Shown here one piece after another: positions 1 through 5,460 of a stretch of 5,460 bases of DNA (its first letter is position 1; each line of letters opens with the position of its first letter). The position numbers and the translations under genes are program-made. The notes beneath the pieces were generated by a model that saw nothing but the letters and a program-made list of their open reading frames with translations, had not been told where the DNA came from and did not search any database. Source of the DNA: DATFPQ01 sp035264765 (GTDB lineage Bacteria > Actinomycetota > Actinomycetes > Actinomycetales > Angustibacteraceae); the NCBI GenBank assembly GCA_035264765.1, contig DATFPQ010000144.1:1-5460 (forward strand). Direction: 5' to 3'.

Positions 1-202
1 GCTGCTCACGGCGTCCGGGCTCACCCCGCGTCAGCTGCACGGTGTCCGGCTGTTCAGCGACCTGGTGCCCGAGGCCCTGCTGGACGGTGACGAGATCCGT
101 ACCGCGCTGCTGGCGCTGGAGCAGGCGGCGGGCGCGCACCCGACCCAGCCCGGGCTCGCGGCGCTCGCCACCCAGCTGCACGTTGTGGCCTCCCGCGGCT
201 GA
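1..202 (+). CDS. C-terminal end of an unidentified protein, possibly a SAM-dependent methyltransferase
   Basis: Only the last 66 codons are present. The reading frame begins at base 2 and ends with TGA at 200-202. The fragment is soluble-looking and helical, with no membrane segment. It contains a 'LTPRQLHGVRLFSDLVPEAL' stretch, a 'LLALEQAAG' helix and a final 'LAALATQLHVVASRG' tail. Endings of the type LLALE...IATQLHVLA are familiar to me from actinobacterial class I SAM-dependent methyltransferases, and such a gene often lies beside dinB and DUF3040. The nucleotide-binding and catalytic part lies outside the window, so the family call is an inference from the tail and context only. That this is a real gene end is well supported by high GC3 and a stop shortly before a clear ribosome binding site. 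The 36-nt gap to dinB, with no visible terminator, suggests the two are co-transcribed. Confidence 0.6.
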   Translation, partial: LLTASGLTPRQLHGVRLFSDLVPEALLDGDEIRTALLALEQAAGAHPTQPGLAALATQLHVVASRG

Positions 203-238
203 CCCGCGGGCGGCCGGTGACCCCGCGGGAGGAGCGCG

Positions 239-1507
239 ATGAGCCGGCGCCAGTACACGGCCGCCTCGGGCACCACCGGCGCGGACGACACCGGCTGCAC
301 GATCCTGCACGTCGACATGGACGCCTTCTACGCGTCCGTCTCGCTGCTGGAGCATCCCGAGCTGGTCGGCACGCCGGTCATCGTCGGCGGGGGCGGCACG
401 CGCGGCGTGGTGCTGTCGGCCACCTACGAGGCCCGGGCGTTCGGCGTCCACGCCGCCATGCCGATGAGCCGGGCGCGGCGGCTGTGCCCGCGCGGGACCG
501 TCCTGGAGCCGGACCACGCCCGGTACGCCGAGGTGTCCCGGGGAGTGATGGCCGTGTTCACGGACATCACGCCACTCGTCGAGCCGTTGTCCCTGGACGA
601 GGCGTTCCTGGACGTCCGAGGGGCGGTGCGACGGCTCGGGTCGCCGTCGGCGATCGCCCAGACCATCCGCGACCGGGTCTTCGACGAGCAGGGGATCACC
701 TGCTCGGTGGGCGTCGCGGCCACCAAGTTCGTGGCCAAGCTGGCCAGCGGGCTCGCCAAGCCGGACGGGCTGCTCGTCGTGCCGCGCGAGGACGCGCTGT
801 CGGTGCTGCACCCGCTGCCCGTCGGCGCGCTGTGGGGCGTGGGGGAGCGCACCGAGGAGACGCTGCACCGCTACGGGCTGCGGACCGTCGGTGACATCGC
901 GCACACGCCCCGCGAGACGCTGCGGCGAGTCCTCGGCGAGGCCGCGGGTGCCTCGCTGTTCGAGCTGGCCTGGGGTCGCGACCCGCGAGCGGTGGTGCCC
1001 GAGCAGGTCGAGCGCAGCATCGGTGCGGAGGAGACGTTCGCGCACGACGTGGACGACCCCGAGCTGGTGCACCGCGAGCTGCTGCGGCTGTCCGAGCGGA
1101 CCGCGGCCCGGCTGCGCTCGGCCGAGCAGGTCGGCCGGACGGTGTCGATCAAGGTGAGATTCGCGGACTTCACGACGATCACGCGGTCACGAACGCTGCG
1201 CGAGCACACCGACGTCGCCCGAGACGTGTACGGCACCGCTCGTGAGCTGTTCGACGCCCTCGGCCTGCAGCGCGCCCGGCTCCGGCTGGTGGGGGTTCGG
1301 GTGGAGGGCCTGGCGCCCGCGGCGCAACACCAGCGGCAGCTGCTGCTGGACGAGAAACCGTTCGGATGGCGAGACGCCGAGCAGGCGGTCGACCGGGCCA
1401 GCGCCCGCTTCGGACCCGGCAGCGTGCGTCCCGCGAGCCTGGTTCGGCGGGACGAGCGGCCGGAGCCAGCGAGCGGTCCGGCTCCGAGTTCGCCGCCCGG
1501 CGGCTGA
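239..1507 (+). CDS. dinB: DNA polymerase IV, Y-family translesion polymerase
   Basis: Encodes 422 residues of a cytoplasmic, error-prone DNA polymerase that copies past damaged bases. Domains in order: catalytic palm/fingers with HVDMDAFYAS at 24-33 (metal-binding D26 and D28), YEARAFGVHAAMPMSRA at 63-79 (nucleotide contact) and SLDEAFLDV at 118-126 (catalytic D120, E121); CSVGVAATKFVAKLAS at 155-170; a thumb with a helix-hairpin-helix around 195-226 (GALWGVGERTEETLHRYGLR); and a little finger at about 255-360. The steric-gate position is Tyr31. All catalytic carboxylates are present, so it should be active. The start is ATG 239, preceded by GGGAGGAG at 227-234, giving about 18 residues before the catalytic core compared with E. 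coli DinB. The expected clamp-binding peptide appears as QLLLDE (367-372), a weak match to QLxLF. The tail after about 403 is Pro/Ser-rich and probably disordered. No LexA-type box is visible in the 36-nt upstream gap, so control probably comes from an upstream promoter. Other Y-family members such as UmuC are less likely from the layout and length. Confidence 0.96.
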   Translation: MSRRQYTAASGTTGADDTGCTILHVDMDAFYASVSLLEHPELVGTPVIVGGGGTRGVVLSATYEARAFGVHAAMPMSRARRLCPRGTVLEPDHARYAEVSRGVMAVFTDITPLVEPLSLDEAFLDVRGAVRRLGSPSAIAQTIRDRVFDEQGITCSVGVAATKFVAKLASGLAKPDGLLVVPREDALSVLHPLPVGALWGVGERTEETLHRYGLRTVGDIAHTPRETLRRVLGEAAGASLFELAWGRDPRAVVPEQVERSIGAEETFAHDVDDPELVHRELLRLSERTAARLRSAEQVGRTVSIKVRFADFTTITRSRTLREHTDVARDVYGTARELFDALGLQRARLRLVGVRVEGLAPAAQHQRQLLLDEKPFGWRDAEQAVDRASARFGPGSVRPASLVRRDERPEPASGPAPSSPPGG

Positions 1508-1520
1508 CCAGCGACGACGT

Positions 1521-1535
1521 CCGTCCACCGGACGG
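1521..1535 (+). terminator. Small hairpin just after dinB, possible weak terminator
   Basis: CCGTCC (1521-1526) and GGACGG (1530-1535) form a perfect 6-bp stem with an ACC loop, starting 14 nt after the dinB stop. No U-tract follows, although a pyrimidine-rich run lies at 1547-1560. Actinobacterial terminators often lack a U-tract, so a partial stop of dinB transcription is possible. A short GC hairpin also occurs easily by chance in such DNA. Confidence 0.25.
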
Positions 1536-1575
1536 CGCGAACTGCGCTCTCCCGCTTTCCCCGAGGAGTCCGGCG

Positions 1576-1588
1576 ACATATCCTATGT
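1576..1588 (+). promoter_or_regulatory. AT-rich inverted repeat, candidate -10 region or operator for the DUF3040 gene
   Basis: ACATA-TCC-TATGT is an exact 5-bp inverted repeat with a 3-nt spacer, and it is unusually AT-rich for this window. It contains TATCCT (1579-1584), which matches the loose actinobacterial -10 pattern TANNNT. No convincing -35 element lies 16-18 nt upstream. If it is a -10, transcription would start near 1590 and leave a leader of about 75 nt before the GTG at 1665. The symmetry alternatively suggests a small operator. Function is inferred from composition and position only. Confidence 0.33.
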
Positions 1589-1653
1589 GCCCAGGGACCG
1601 CTCGATGACGACGACCGTCGCCACCGGGCGTCCGCCGTCCGCTCTTTCCCCGC

Positions 1654-1660
1654 GGGAGGT
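1654..1660 (+). promoter_or_regulatory. Ribosome binding site deciding the GTG start of the DUF3040 gene
   Basis: GGGAGGT ends 4 nt before the GTG at 1665, near-ideal anti-16S complementarity and spacing. It favours GTG 1665 over the in-frame ATG at 1605, which has only a weaker AGGGA (1593-1597). The protein then starts with (M)PLSEHEQ, the usual N-terminus of the DUF3040 family. Confidence 0.75.
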
Positions 1661-1664
1661 CGCC

Positions 1665-2087
1665 GTGCCGCTGTCCGAGCACGAGCAGCATCTGCTCGAG
1701 CAGATGGAGCAGGCGATGTATGCCGAGGACCCCAAGTTCGCCTCGGCCATGCGCGGTAGGACCCCCAAGGCCCGGCAGCGTCGTCGCCTGCTGCTCGGCT
1801 GCGCGGGCGTGCTCGTCGGTCTCGTGCTCGTCGTCCTCGGCGTGACCAACAGCGTCATCTGGCTGTCCGTCGTCGGCTTCGTGCTGATGCTCGCCGGTGC
1901 CGCCTTCGCCGCCACCCCCGAACGCAAGGCCGGCCCCGTTGGCATGGTGGGCCGCGACGGGTCGCCGATCCCGCGGCGCGGTGGCGGCGCCACCAGGGCT
2001 CCCCGCAGGTCCCGGCCGAGCGGCAGCTTCATGGAGCGGATGGAGCAGCGCTGGGAGCGTCGGCGCAACCACGACTGGGGCCCCTGA
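1665..2087 (+). CDS. DUF3040 family small membrane protein
   Basis: A 140-residue protein with the family hallmark N-terminus MPLSEHEQHLLEQMEQAMYA followed by EDPKFASAM (to residue 29). Next come a basic stretch (34-41, KARQRRR), two hydrophobic segments at about 42-61 and 64-83 forming a tight hairpin, and a cytoplasm-like tail rich in Gly, Arg and Pro. The tail closes with an amphipathic charged helix, SFMERMEQRWERRRNH, at 121-136. The positive-inside rule places both termini in the cytoplasm. The biochemical role of DUF3040 proteins is not known to me. They are widespread in actinobacteria and often encoded near the mraZ/division gene cluster, so an envelope or division-related role is only a guess from context. 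The start is GTG 1665; an in-frame ATG at 1605 would add 20 residues unlike the family. The gene lies 157 nt after dinB, with its own candidate promoter, and is followed at once by a strong hairpin, so it probably ends the plus-strand unit. Confidence 0.88.
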   Translation: MPLSEHEQHLLEQMEQAMYAEDPKFASAMRGRTPKARQRRRLLLGCAGVLVGLVLVVLGVTNSVIWLSVVGFVLMLAGAAFAATPERKAGPVGMVGRDGSPIPRRGGGATRAPRRSRPSGSFMERMEQRWERRRNHDWGP

Positions 2088-2103
2088 TCCGGCTGACTCT
2101 CTG

Positions 2104-2136
2104 ACCACAACGGCCGGTTTCTCCGGCCGTTGTGGT
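2104..2136 (+). terminator. Perfect 14-bp stem-loop terminator after the DUF3040 gene
   Basis: ACCACAACGGCCGG (2104-2117) pairs without mismatch with CCGGCCGTTGTGGT (2123-2136) around a TTTCT loop, starting 17 nt after the DUF3040 stop. Neither side carries a long T-run, so it resembles the U-tract-poor intrinsic terminators common in high-GC actinobacteria. Its perfect symmetry and its place between convergent genes mean it could also stop transcripts arriving from the minus strand. Confidence 0.85.
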
Positions 2137-2239
2137 TCTGTGCCCCAACGCGTCCTCCTCAGCGCCGATCATCGCGCCAGTTCTTGTTGCAGCGGACGTC
2201 GCCGCCGAAGACCGCGGTGCCGCCCTCATGCCGTCCCCT

Positions 2240-2270
2240 CAGCCGGATGCTCCCCAGGAGCCGCCGGCTG
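2240..2270 (-). terminator. Compound hairpin, possible terminator of the minus-strand operon
   Basis: On the plus strand CAGCCGG (2240-2246) pairs with CCGGCTG (2264-2270). After a 2x2 internal loop, GCTCC (2249-2253) pairs with GGAGC (2257-2261) around a CCA loop. The structure lies about 150 nt past the transglutaminase stop and could end that transcript or stabilise its 3' end. There is no U-tract. It also sits inside the possible decayed gene, so it may instead be incidental. Confidence 0.38.
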
Positions 2271-2300
2271 GACGACGAGTGCCGGTCCCAGGGGAGTAAC

Positions 2301-2354
2301 GCAGTCGCCGCGCAGCAGGCAGTCGCCGCCGAGCAAGCGGTCGCCGGGGAAGCA
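2301..2354. repeat. Three imperfect 18-bp tandem repeats
   Basis: Units at 2301-2318, 2319-2336 and 2337-2354 share the core GC(A/G)GTCGCCG and a purine-rich GAGCA-like end. Units 1 and 2 are the closest pair and unit 3 is the most diverged. Because the unit is a multiple of three, it reads as a six-residue repeat on the minus strand (CFPGDR, LLGGDC, LLRGDC). This fits an origin in coding sequence. It lies between convergent genes with no gene reading through it. Confidence 0.6.
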
Positions 2355-2419
2355 CCCGCGCCGCGGAGCAGTACGGCGCGCCGGTGCACCGGTAGAGCCG
2401 CCGCGACCCCCGACACCGC

Positions 2420-4831
2420 TCAACGGCGGCGGTGCACCCGCACCCGCCGCAGCGACCTCAGCCGCTGCGCTACCCCGACGTCCACCCGGCCTCCGACGGC
2501 GCCCACCCGGCCGGCCACGGTGCCGACCCCGGTTCGCACCCGGTTCGCGCCGGAGCGCGGCAGCACCCGGGCCCTGACGCGGACGCCGCGGGTGCGCGAG
2601 GCGGCCACCGCCGCGAGCACCGCCCGGACGTCCTCGTCCAGCCGCTCGGGGTCCGGCAGCACGGGGGCGTACCGCGACTGCTCCACGGTCCGGGTGATCC
2701 GGCTGAGCGCCTCCCGAGGAGGGCCGGTCAGCCCCACGGCCGCGGCTAGCTCGGCGTCCAGCTGGCGCGGCGTGACTCCCGACCGCAGTGGGACGCCCAG
2801 GTCCTGGACACCCTCGCGCAGGTCGGCCCAGCCGGCCTCAACCCGGGCCTGGACGTCGCGAGCCGCCCGACGGCGTCGCCGGCGTCCGAGCCAGGCGCTG
2901 ACGGGCGTGACGGCGATGGCAGCGAGCAGCACGAGCACCACGCCGACCGGCTTCCACGGCACGGGGAGCACCGGCTCGGAGGTCGTGAGCCCCCCCGAGG
3001 TGTCGGCCGCCGCCCGCTGCTCCGCGGCATCCGCTCGCTGTGCCCGCCGAGCGGCGTCGCTGAGCGTATCGGTGCCGTCGGTGGGGGCGGCGCTGGCCGA
3101 CGGCGCGGACGACGACGGCTGCGATGCGGCCCCGCCCTGCGGCTGCGCCCACTGCGGCGGGCTGCCGGTGCGGCTGGCCGGCGTCGGCTCGAACCGGACC
3201 CAGCCCACCCCGGCGAAGTACAGCTCCGGCCAGGCGTGCGCGTCGGTCAACTTGACCGTGTAGGTGCGGTCGGCGTCCGGAGTGCCGGGCAGGAAGCCGA
3301 CCCCGATCCGGGCCGGGATGCCCAGCGACCGTGACATCACGGCCATCGCCGAGGCGAACTGGATGCAGAACCCCTTGCGGTCGACCAGGAAGTCCGCCAC
3401 CGCGTCACCGCCGGAGTCCGACGGCGCCTGCGTGGAGTAGAGAAAGTCGCCACCGGTGCGGAACCAGTCCTGCAGGGCCATCGCCTTGCGGTAGGGGTTG
3501 TCCGCGCCGGCCGTCACCTCGCGGGCCACCTCACGCACGCTCTGCGGCAGCGAGCGGGGCAGCCGGGTGTACGTCTCCACGACGTTGCGGTCGGGCGCCG
3601 GCGCCTGCTCCAGCTGGGTCACGGTGGGACGCACGGCGAGGTACTCGACGTCGTACTGCTTGCCTCGCACGGTCTCGCCGTCACCGATCACGTTGAGCGA
3701 GGCGGCGTCGTAGAGCCAGGCGCCGTCGATGTCCACCTTCCGGGCCGGGTACGGCATCGGCAGGAAGTCCTGGTTCAGCATGTCGCCGACCTCGACGTGC
3801 ATGCTGTACGTCGCGCGCGGTACGGCGTCGGTGAGGCCGGGCGGGTCGGGCAGGCCCCGGCTGGCCCGCTGACGGCGCGAGACGTCGGTGGTCCGAGGCT
3901 CCCAGCTCTCGCCGTCGAAGTTGTCGGCGGTGATGATCCGCAGCGGCGCCACGTCCGGCTGCTCGGTGCGGTAGCGGAGCACCTCGACGTCCTGGCGTGG
4001 CGAGAGGTTGTCGCGAAGGGTCAGGACCGGGTTGATCACGGTCAGGCCGTTCAGCGATGGGCCGCTACCGCCGCTGGCGCCGCGGACGAGCAGCCCCTCG
4101 GGGAGCGCCGGGACGAGGGTGGGGACGACCACGGCGAGCGTCACCGCGGCGAGGCCCACCCGCCGTCCGGTCGCGGCCAGCGCGCTGGTGTCGTTGCCGA
4201 TCGTCTGCCGGGTGCCGTTGCCGCGGTCACCCCAGCGCGGCAGCAGCCGGCCCCAGCGCAGCACCCGCCCGCTGCCGTCGTGCGCCACGAGCACCAGCCA
4301 GCCGGTGGCCGCGACGACGAAGTAGCGCCAGGGCAGCCCGCCCGGGACCACGCCCGCCGGTACCGCGTAGAGCGCGAGCAGGGGCAGACCGGCCACGGCC
4401 GCGGACCGCAGCGTGACGGCGAGCAGGTCCACGAGCGCGGCGATGCAGAGCACACCGGCGCTGACGATCAGCACCAGGCCGCGCGTCTCGGGGACCGGCG
4501 CGGCGTACCGGTTGATGGTGTCCGCGCCGTCCACGACGAGCTGGCCCAGCCGTTCCACCGCGGCGGGGCCCGGCAGCAGCCCGCCGATCGCCACCTCGCC
4601 GGCAAAGGCCGCGCTGAGCGCGACGACTCCCACGCCGAGCTGTCCGGGCAGGATCAGGGCCGGGGGAAGGCGCAGGGCCCGGAGCCCCGCGCCCGTAGCC
4701 AGCACCAGGAGGATCACCAGGATCGCGGCGCTGAGCCAGGTGTTGCCGTCGATCACCGGCGCCAGCGACCAGCAGGTCAGCAGCGTCGCCAGGCCGGCCA
4801 GCGGAGCGGCCCACAGATCGCGCCGGGTCAT
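2420..4831 (-). CDS. Membrane-anchored transglutaminase-like protein (DUF3488/TgpA type)
   Basis: An 803-residue integral membrane protein. The N-terminal part (about 5-245) holds roughly six to seven hydrophobic helices, for example near 8-25, 32-50, 57-80, 117-140, 143-162, 168-184 and 225-242, matching the DUF3488/TgpA N-terminal domain. An extracytoplasmic region follows with the transglutaminase core: Cys489 in RKGFCIQFASAMA, His532 in TDAHAWPELYF and Glu548 in GWVRFEPTP. This gives a Cys-His-acid triad with Glu where TgpA-type enzymes often have Asp. A low-complexity Ser/Ala/Pro/Gln linker (about 551-620) leads to a last membrane helix (627-648), an Arg run (650-655), a cytoplasmic DUF4129-like region (about 656-745) and an Arg-rich tail. 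The substrate is unknown; family members are peptidase- or transglutaminase-like and are thought to act on envelope proteins. The start is ATG 4831-4829, with GGGAGGA at 4843-4837 and an ATGA overlap with the DUF58 gene. The frame stays open for 173 codons upstream, but that part overlaps DUF58 and looks non-coding. Length and layout are normal. Confidence 0.93.
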   Translation of the reverse strand: MTRRDLWAAPLAGLATLLTCWSLAPVIDGNTWLSAAILVILLVLATGAGLRALRLPPALILPGQLGVGVVALSAAFAGEVAIGGLLPGPAAVERLGQLVVDGADTINRYAAPVPETRGLVLIVSAGVLCIAALVDLLAVTLRSAAVAGLPLLALYAVPAGVVPGGLPWRYFVVAATGWLVLVAHDGSGRVLRWGRLLPRWGDRGNGTRQTIGNDTSALAATGRRVGLAAVTLAVVVPTLVPALPEGLLVRGASGGSGPSLNGLTVINPVLTLRDNLSPRQDVEVLRYRTEQPDVAPLRIITADNFDGESWEPRTTDVSRRQRASRGLPDPPGLTDAVPRATYSMHVEVGDMLNQDFLPMPYPARKVDIDGAWLYDAASLNVIGDGETVRGKQYDVEYLAVRPTVTQLEQAPAPDRNVVETYTRLPRSLPQSVREVAREVTAGADNPYRKAMALQDWFRTGGDFLYSTQAPSDSGGDAVADFLVDRKGFCIQFASAMAVMSRSLGIPARIGVGFLPGTPDADRTYTVKLTDAHAWPELYFAGVGWVRFEPTPASRTGSPPQWAQPQGGAASQPSSSAPSASAAPTDGTDTLSDAARRAQRADAAEQRAAADTSGGLTTSEPVLPVPWKPVGVVLVLLAAIAVTPVSAWLGRRRRRRAARDVQARVEAGWADLREGVQDLGVPLRSGVTPRQLDAELAAAVGLTGPPREALSRITRTVEQSRYAPVLPDPERLDEDVRAVLAAVAASRTRGVRVRARVLPRSGANRVRTGVGTVAGRVGAVGGRVDVGVAQRLRSLRRVRVHRRR

Positions 4832-5460
4832 CGTCGTCCTCCCACGGTCAGGGTTCGGCCGGCTCCCACGCGGGCCCAGGTGGTGTCCAGGGACTCCCCG
4901 CGCGCGCACGGGACGACGTCCCAGCCGGCGGCGCGCAGCCGGGCGTGCGCCGCCTCGTCGACGCCGGCTGCGGCGCCGGGTCCGGAGGGGCGGGAGCGGA
5001 CGTCGGGCGGCGGCGCCAGCAGCGCCACGCAGCTCGTGCGCGGCTGGTTCAGGGGTGCGAGCAGGGTCGCGTCGGCAGCGTCGAGCTGGCCGAGGACCGC
5101 GACCACGAGCCCGCCGGTAGCGGCGTGCGAGGCAGCCCGAACGGCACGCTGCAGCTCGAGCGACCCGGCCGGCTCCACGGTCGCCAGCGCGTCCAGCACC
5201 GCGGACGCCGCGACGTCCCCGCGGTCGCGGGCGTCGTGGGCCCACGGTGTGGCGGAGTGCTCGATGTCGCCGGTGCCGTCGACCAGGCGGACGGCGTACC
5301 CGCGCTCGACGAGGTGCGAGGCCACCGACGCCACCGCGGACACGGCCCACTCGAACGACGAGGCCGCGCCCTGCCCGTGGAAGGCGGACCGGCGCCGGTC
5401 GAGCACCAGGGTGGCCCGGCTCTGCCAGGGCTGCTCCTCGCGGCGGACCATCAGCTCGCC
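4828..5460 (-). CDS. DUF58 (vWA-like) domain protein, C-terminal 210 residues
   Basis: The 5' part lies beyond the window edge and the visible part ends with TGA at 4830-4828. It opens with GELMVRREEQPWQSRATLVL, the characteristic DUF58 passage just after its conserved W-R-S/T region. LDRRRSAFHG follows, then a helix (SSFEWAVSAVASVASHLVER) and a beta/alpha pattern typical of a von Willebrand A-like fold. An alanine-rich helical region and a strand GGLVVAVLGQL lead to the C-terminal part with CVALLAPP and AAGWDVVPCARGESL. DUF58 proteins are usually encoded with a MoxR-family AAA ATPase and a transglutaminase-like protein, and MoxR-vWA pairs are thought to act as chaperone or assembly modules. 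The exact role here is unknown. The Met at 5451 is internal, not the start, because the family consensus continues before it. The stop overlaps the transglutaminase start by 4 nt (ATGA), so translation of the two is probably coupled. Confidence 0.87.
   Translation of the reverse strand, partial: GELMVRREEQPWQSRATLVLDRRRSAFHGQGAASSFEWAVSAVASVASHLVERGYAVRLVDGTGDIEHSATPWAHDARDRGDVAASAVLDALATVEPAGSLELQRAVRAASHAATGGLVVAVLGQLDAADATLLAPLNQPRTSCVALLAPPPDVRSRPSGPGAAAGVDEAAHARLRAAGWDVVPCARGESLDTTWARVGAGRTLTVGGRR

Larger units (their letters stand above)
2159..2423 (-). pseudogene. Possible decayed gene with lectin-like peptide patterns in two frames
   Basis: This minus-strand stretch follows the transglutaminase stop and has no intact gene. 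One frame (2423 down to the TGA at 2228-2226) encodes GDRLLGGDCLLRGDC and then LVVQ. A second frame, continuing to TGA 2161-2159, encodes EGGTAVFGGDVRCNKNWRDD. Each frame shows strong G/C at third codon positions only in its own half, as expected if a single coding frame was broken by an indel somewhere around 2280-2300. The order GD-x-LL-x-GD-x-LL, LVVQ, AVFxGD, NKNW recalls bulb-type (mannose-binding) lectin repeats, but the QxDxNxVxY signature is not intact. No start codon with a good ribosome binding site is evident. Alternatives are a short unrecognised gene, or chance patterns in high-GC DNA and the 18-bp repeat inside it. The family assignment is tentative. Confidence 0.25.

Noticed and set aside
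203..238. LexA/SOS box before dinB
   Set aside because: The 36-nt gap contains no TCGAAC-N4-GTTCGA-like sequence, so SOS control at this site is not supported.
217..894. Plus-strand open frame overlapping the start of dinB
   Set aside because: It is Arg/Gly-rich and out of frame with the DinB catalytic motifs, so it is a shadow of dinB.
1461..1486. Inverted repeat CGGAGCC/GGCTCCG near the end of dinB
   Set aside because: A 7-bp stem with a 12-nt loop inside coding sequence is easily expected by chance at this GC content.
1179..2108. Minus-strand open frame of 309 codons across dinB and the DUF3040 gene
   Set aside because: It runs antisense to two well-supported genes, has low-complexity Arg/Ala/Pro/Gly content, and crosses the terminator stem.
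2381..2392. Perfect 12-bp palindrome CCGGTGCACCGG after the transglutaminase
   Set aside because: It has no loop and so cannot form a good hairpin, and a single palindrome in GC-rich DNA is weak evidence of a binding site.
2130..3263. Long plus-strand open frame (377 codons) opposite the transglutaminase
   Set aside because: Its Ser/Thr/Arg/Ala-rich translation is typical of an antisense shadow of a high-GC gene, with no domain and no ribosome site.
4832..5350. Upstream extension of the transglutaminase frame by 173 codons
   Set aside because: It overlaps the DUF58 gene in another frame and is Arg/Gly/Pro-rich without family features. The ATG at 4831 has a strong ribosome site and gives the normal family N-terminus.

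Overview
The window comes from a very GC-rich bacterial chromosome with strong G/C bias at third codon positions, GGGAGG-type ribosome binding sites and one GTG start. Together with a DUF3040 membrane protein, this points to an actinomycete (Actinomycetota). A Geodermatophilales-like lineage would fit, but I cannot fix the genus from this sequence. The content is mostly conserved chromosomal housekeeping, not an obvious accessory island. I found no tRNA, rRNA, CRISPR array or insertion sequence.

Left, plus strand: the last 66 codons of an unidentified upstream gene (possibly a SAM-dependent methyltransferase) are followed 36 nt later by a complete dinB gene for the Y-family translesion DNA polymerase IV (239-1507). 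A 157-nt spacer holds a small hairpin and an AT-rich inverted repeat that may be a promoter or operator. Then comes a small two-helix DUF3040 membrane protein (1665-2087), closed by a perfect 14-bp terminator-type hairpin (2104-2136).

Middle, 2088-2419: a 332-nt spacer between convergent transcription units. It is not empty. Besides the plus-strand terminator it holds a second strong hairpin (2240-2270) that could end the minus-strand operon. It also holds an 18-bp triple tandem repeat (2301-2354) and minus-strand sequence with coding-like GC3 and lectin-like peptide patterns split over two frames. This looks like a decayed gene, possibly of the bulb-type (mannose-binding) lectin family. It is the least explained part of the window.

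Right, minus strand: a DUF58 (vWA-like) gene running in from beyond the window end overlaps by 4 nt (ATGA) a complete 803-codon membrane transglutaminase of the DUF3488/TgpA type (2420-4831). In many bacteria these two follow a MoxR-family AAA ATPase gene, which would be expected just past position 5460. In actinomycetes, DUF3040 genes and MoxR/DUF58/transglutaminase operons are often found close to mraZ and the division/cell-wall (dcw) cluster. That cluster probably lies further right, but this is inference. The two halves are convergent and have no obvious shared function. I see no convincing evidence of a wholly new system.
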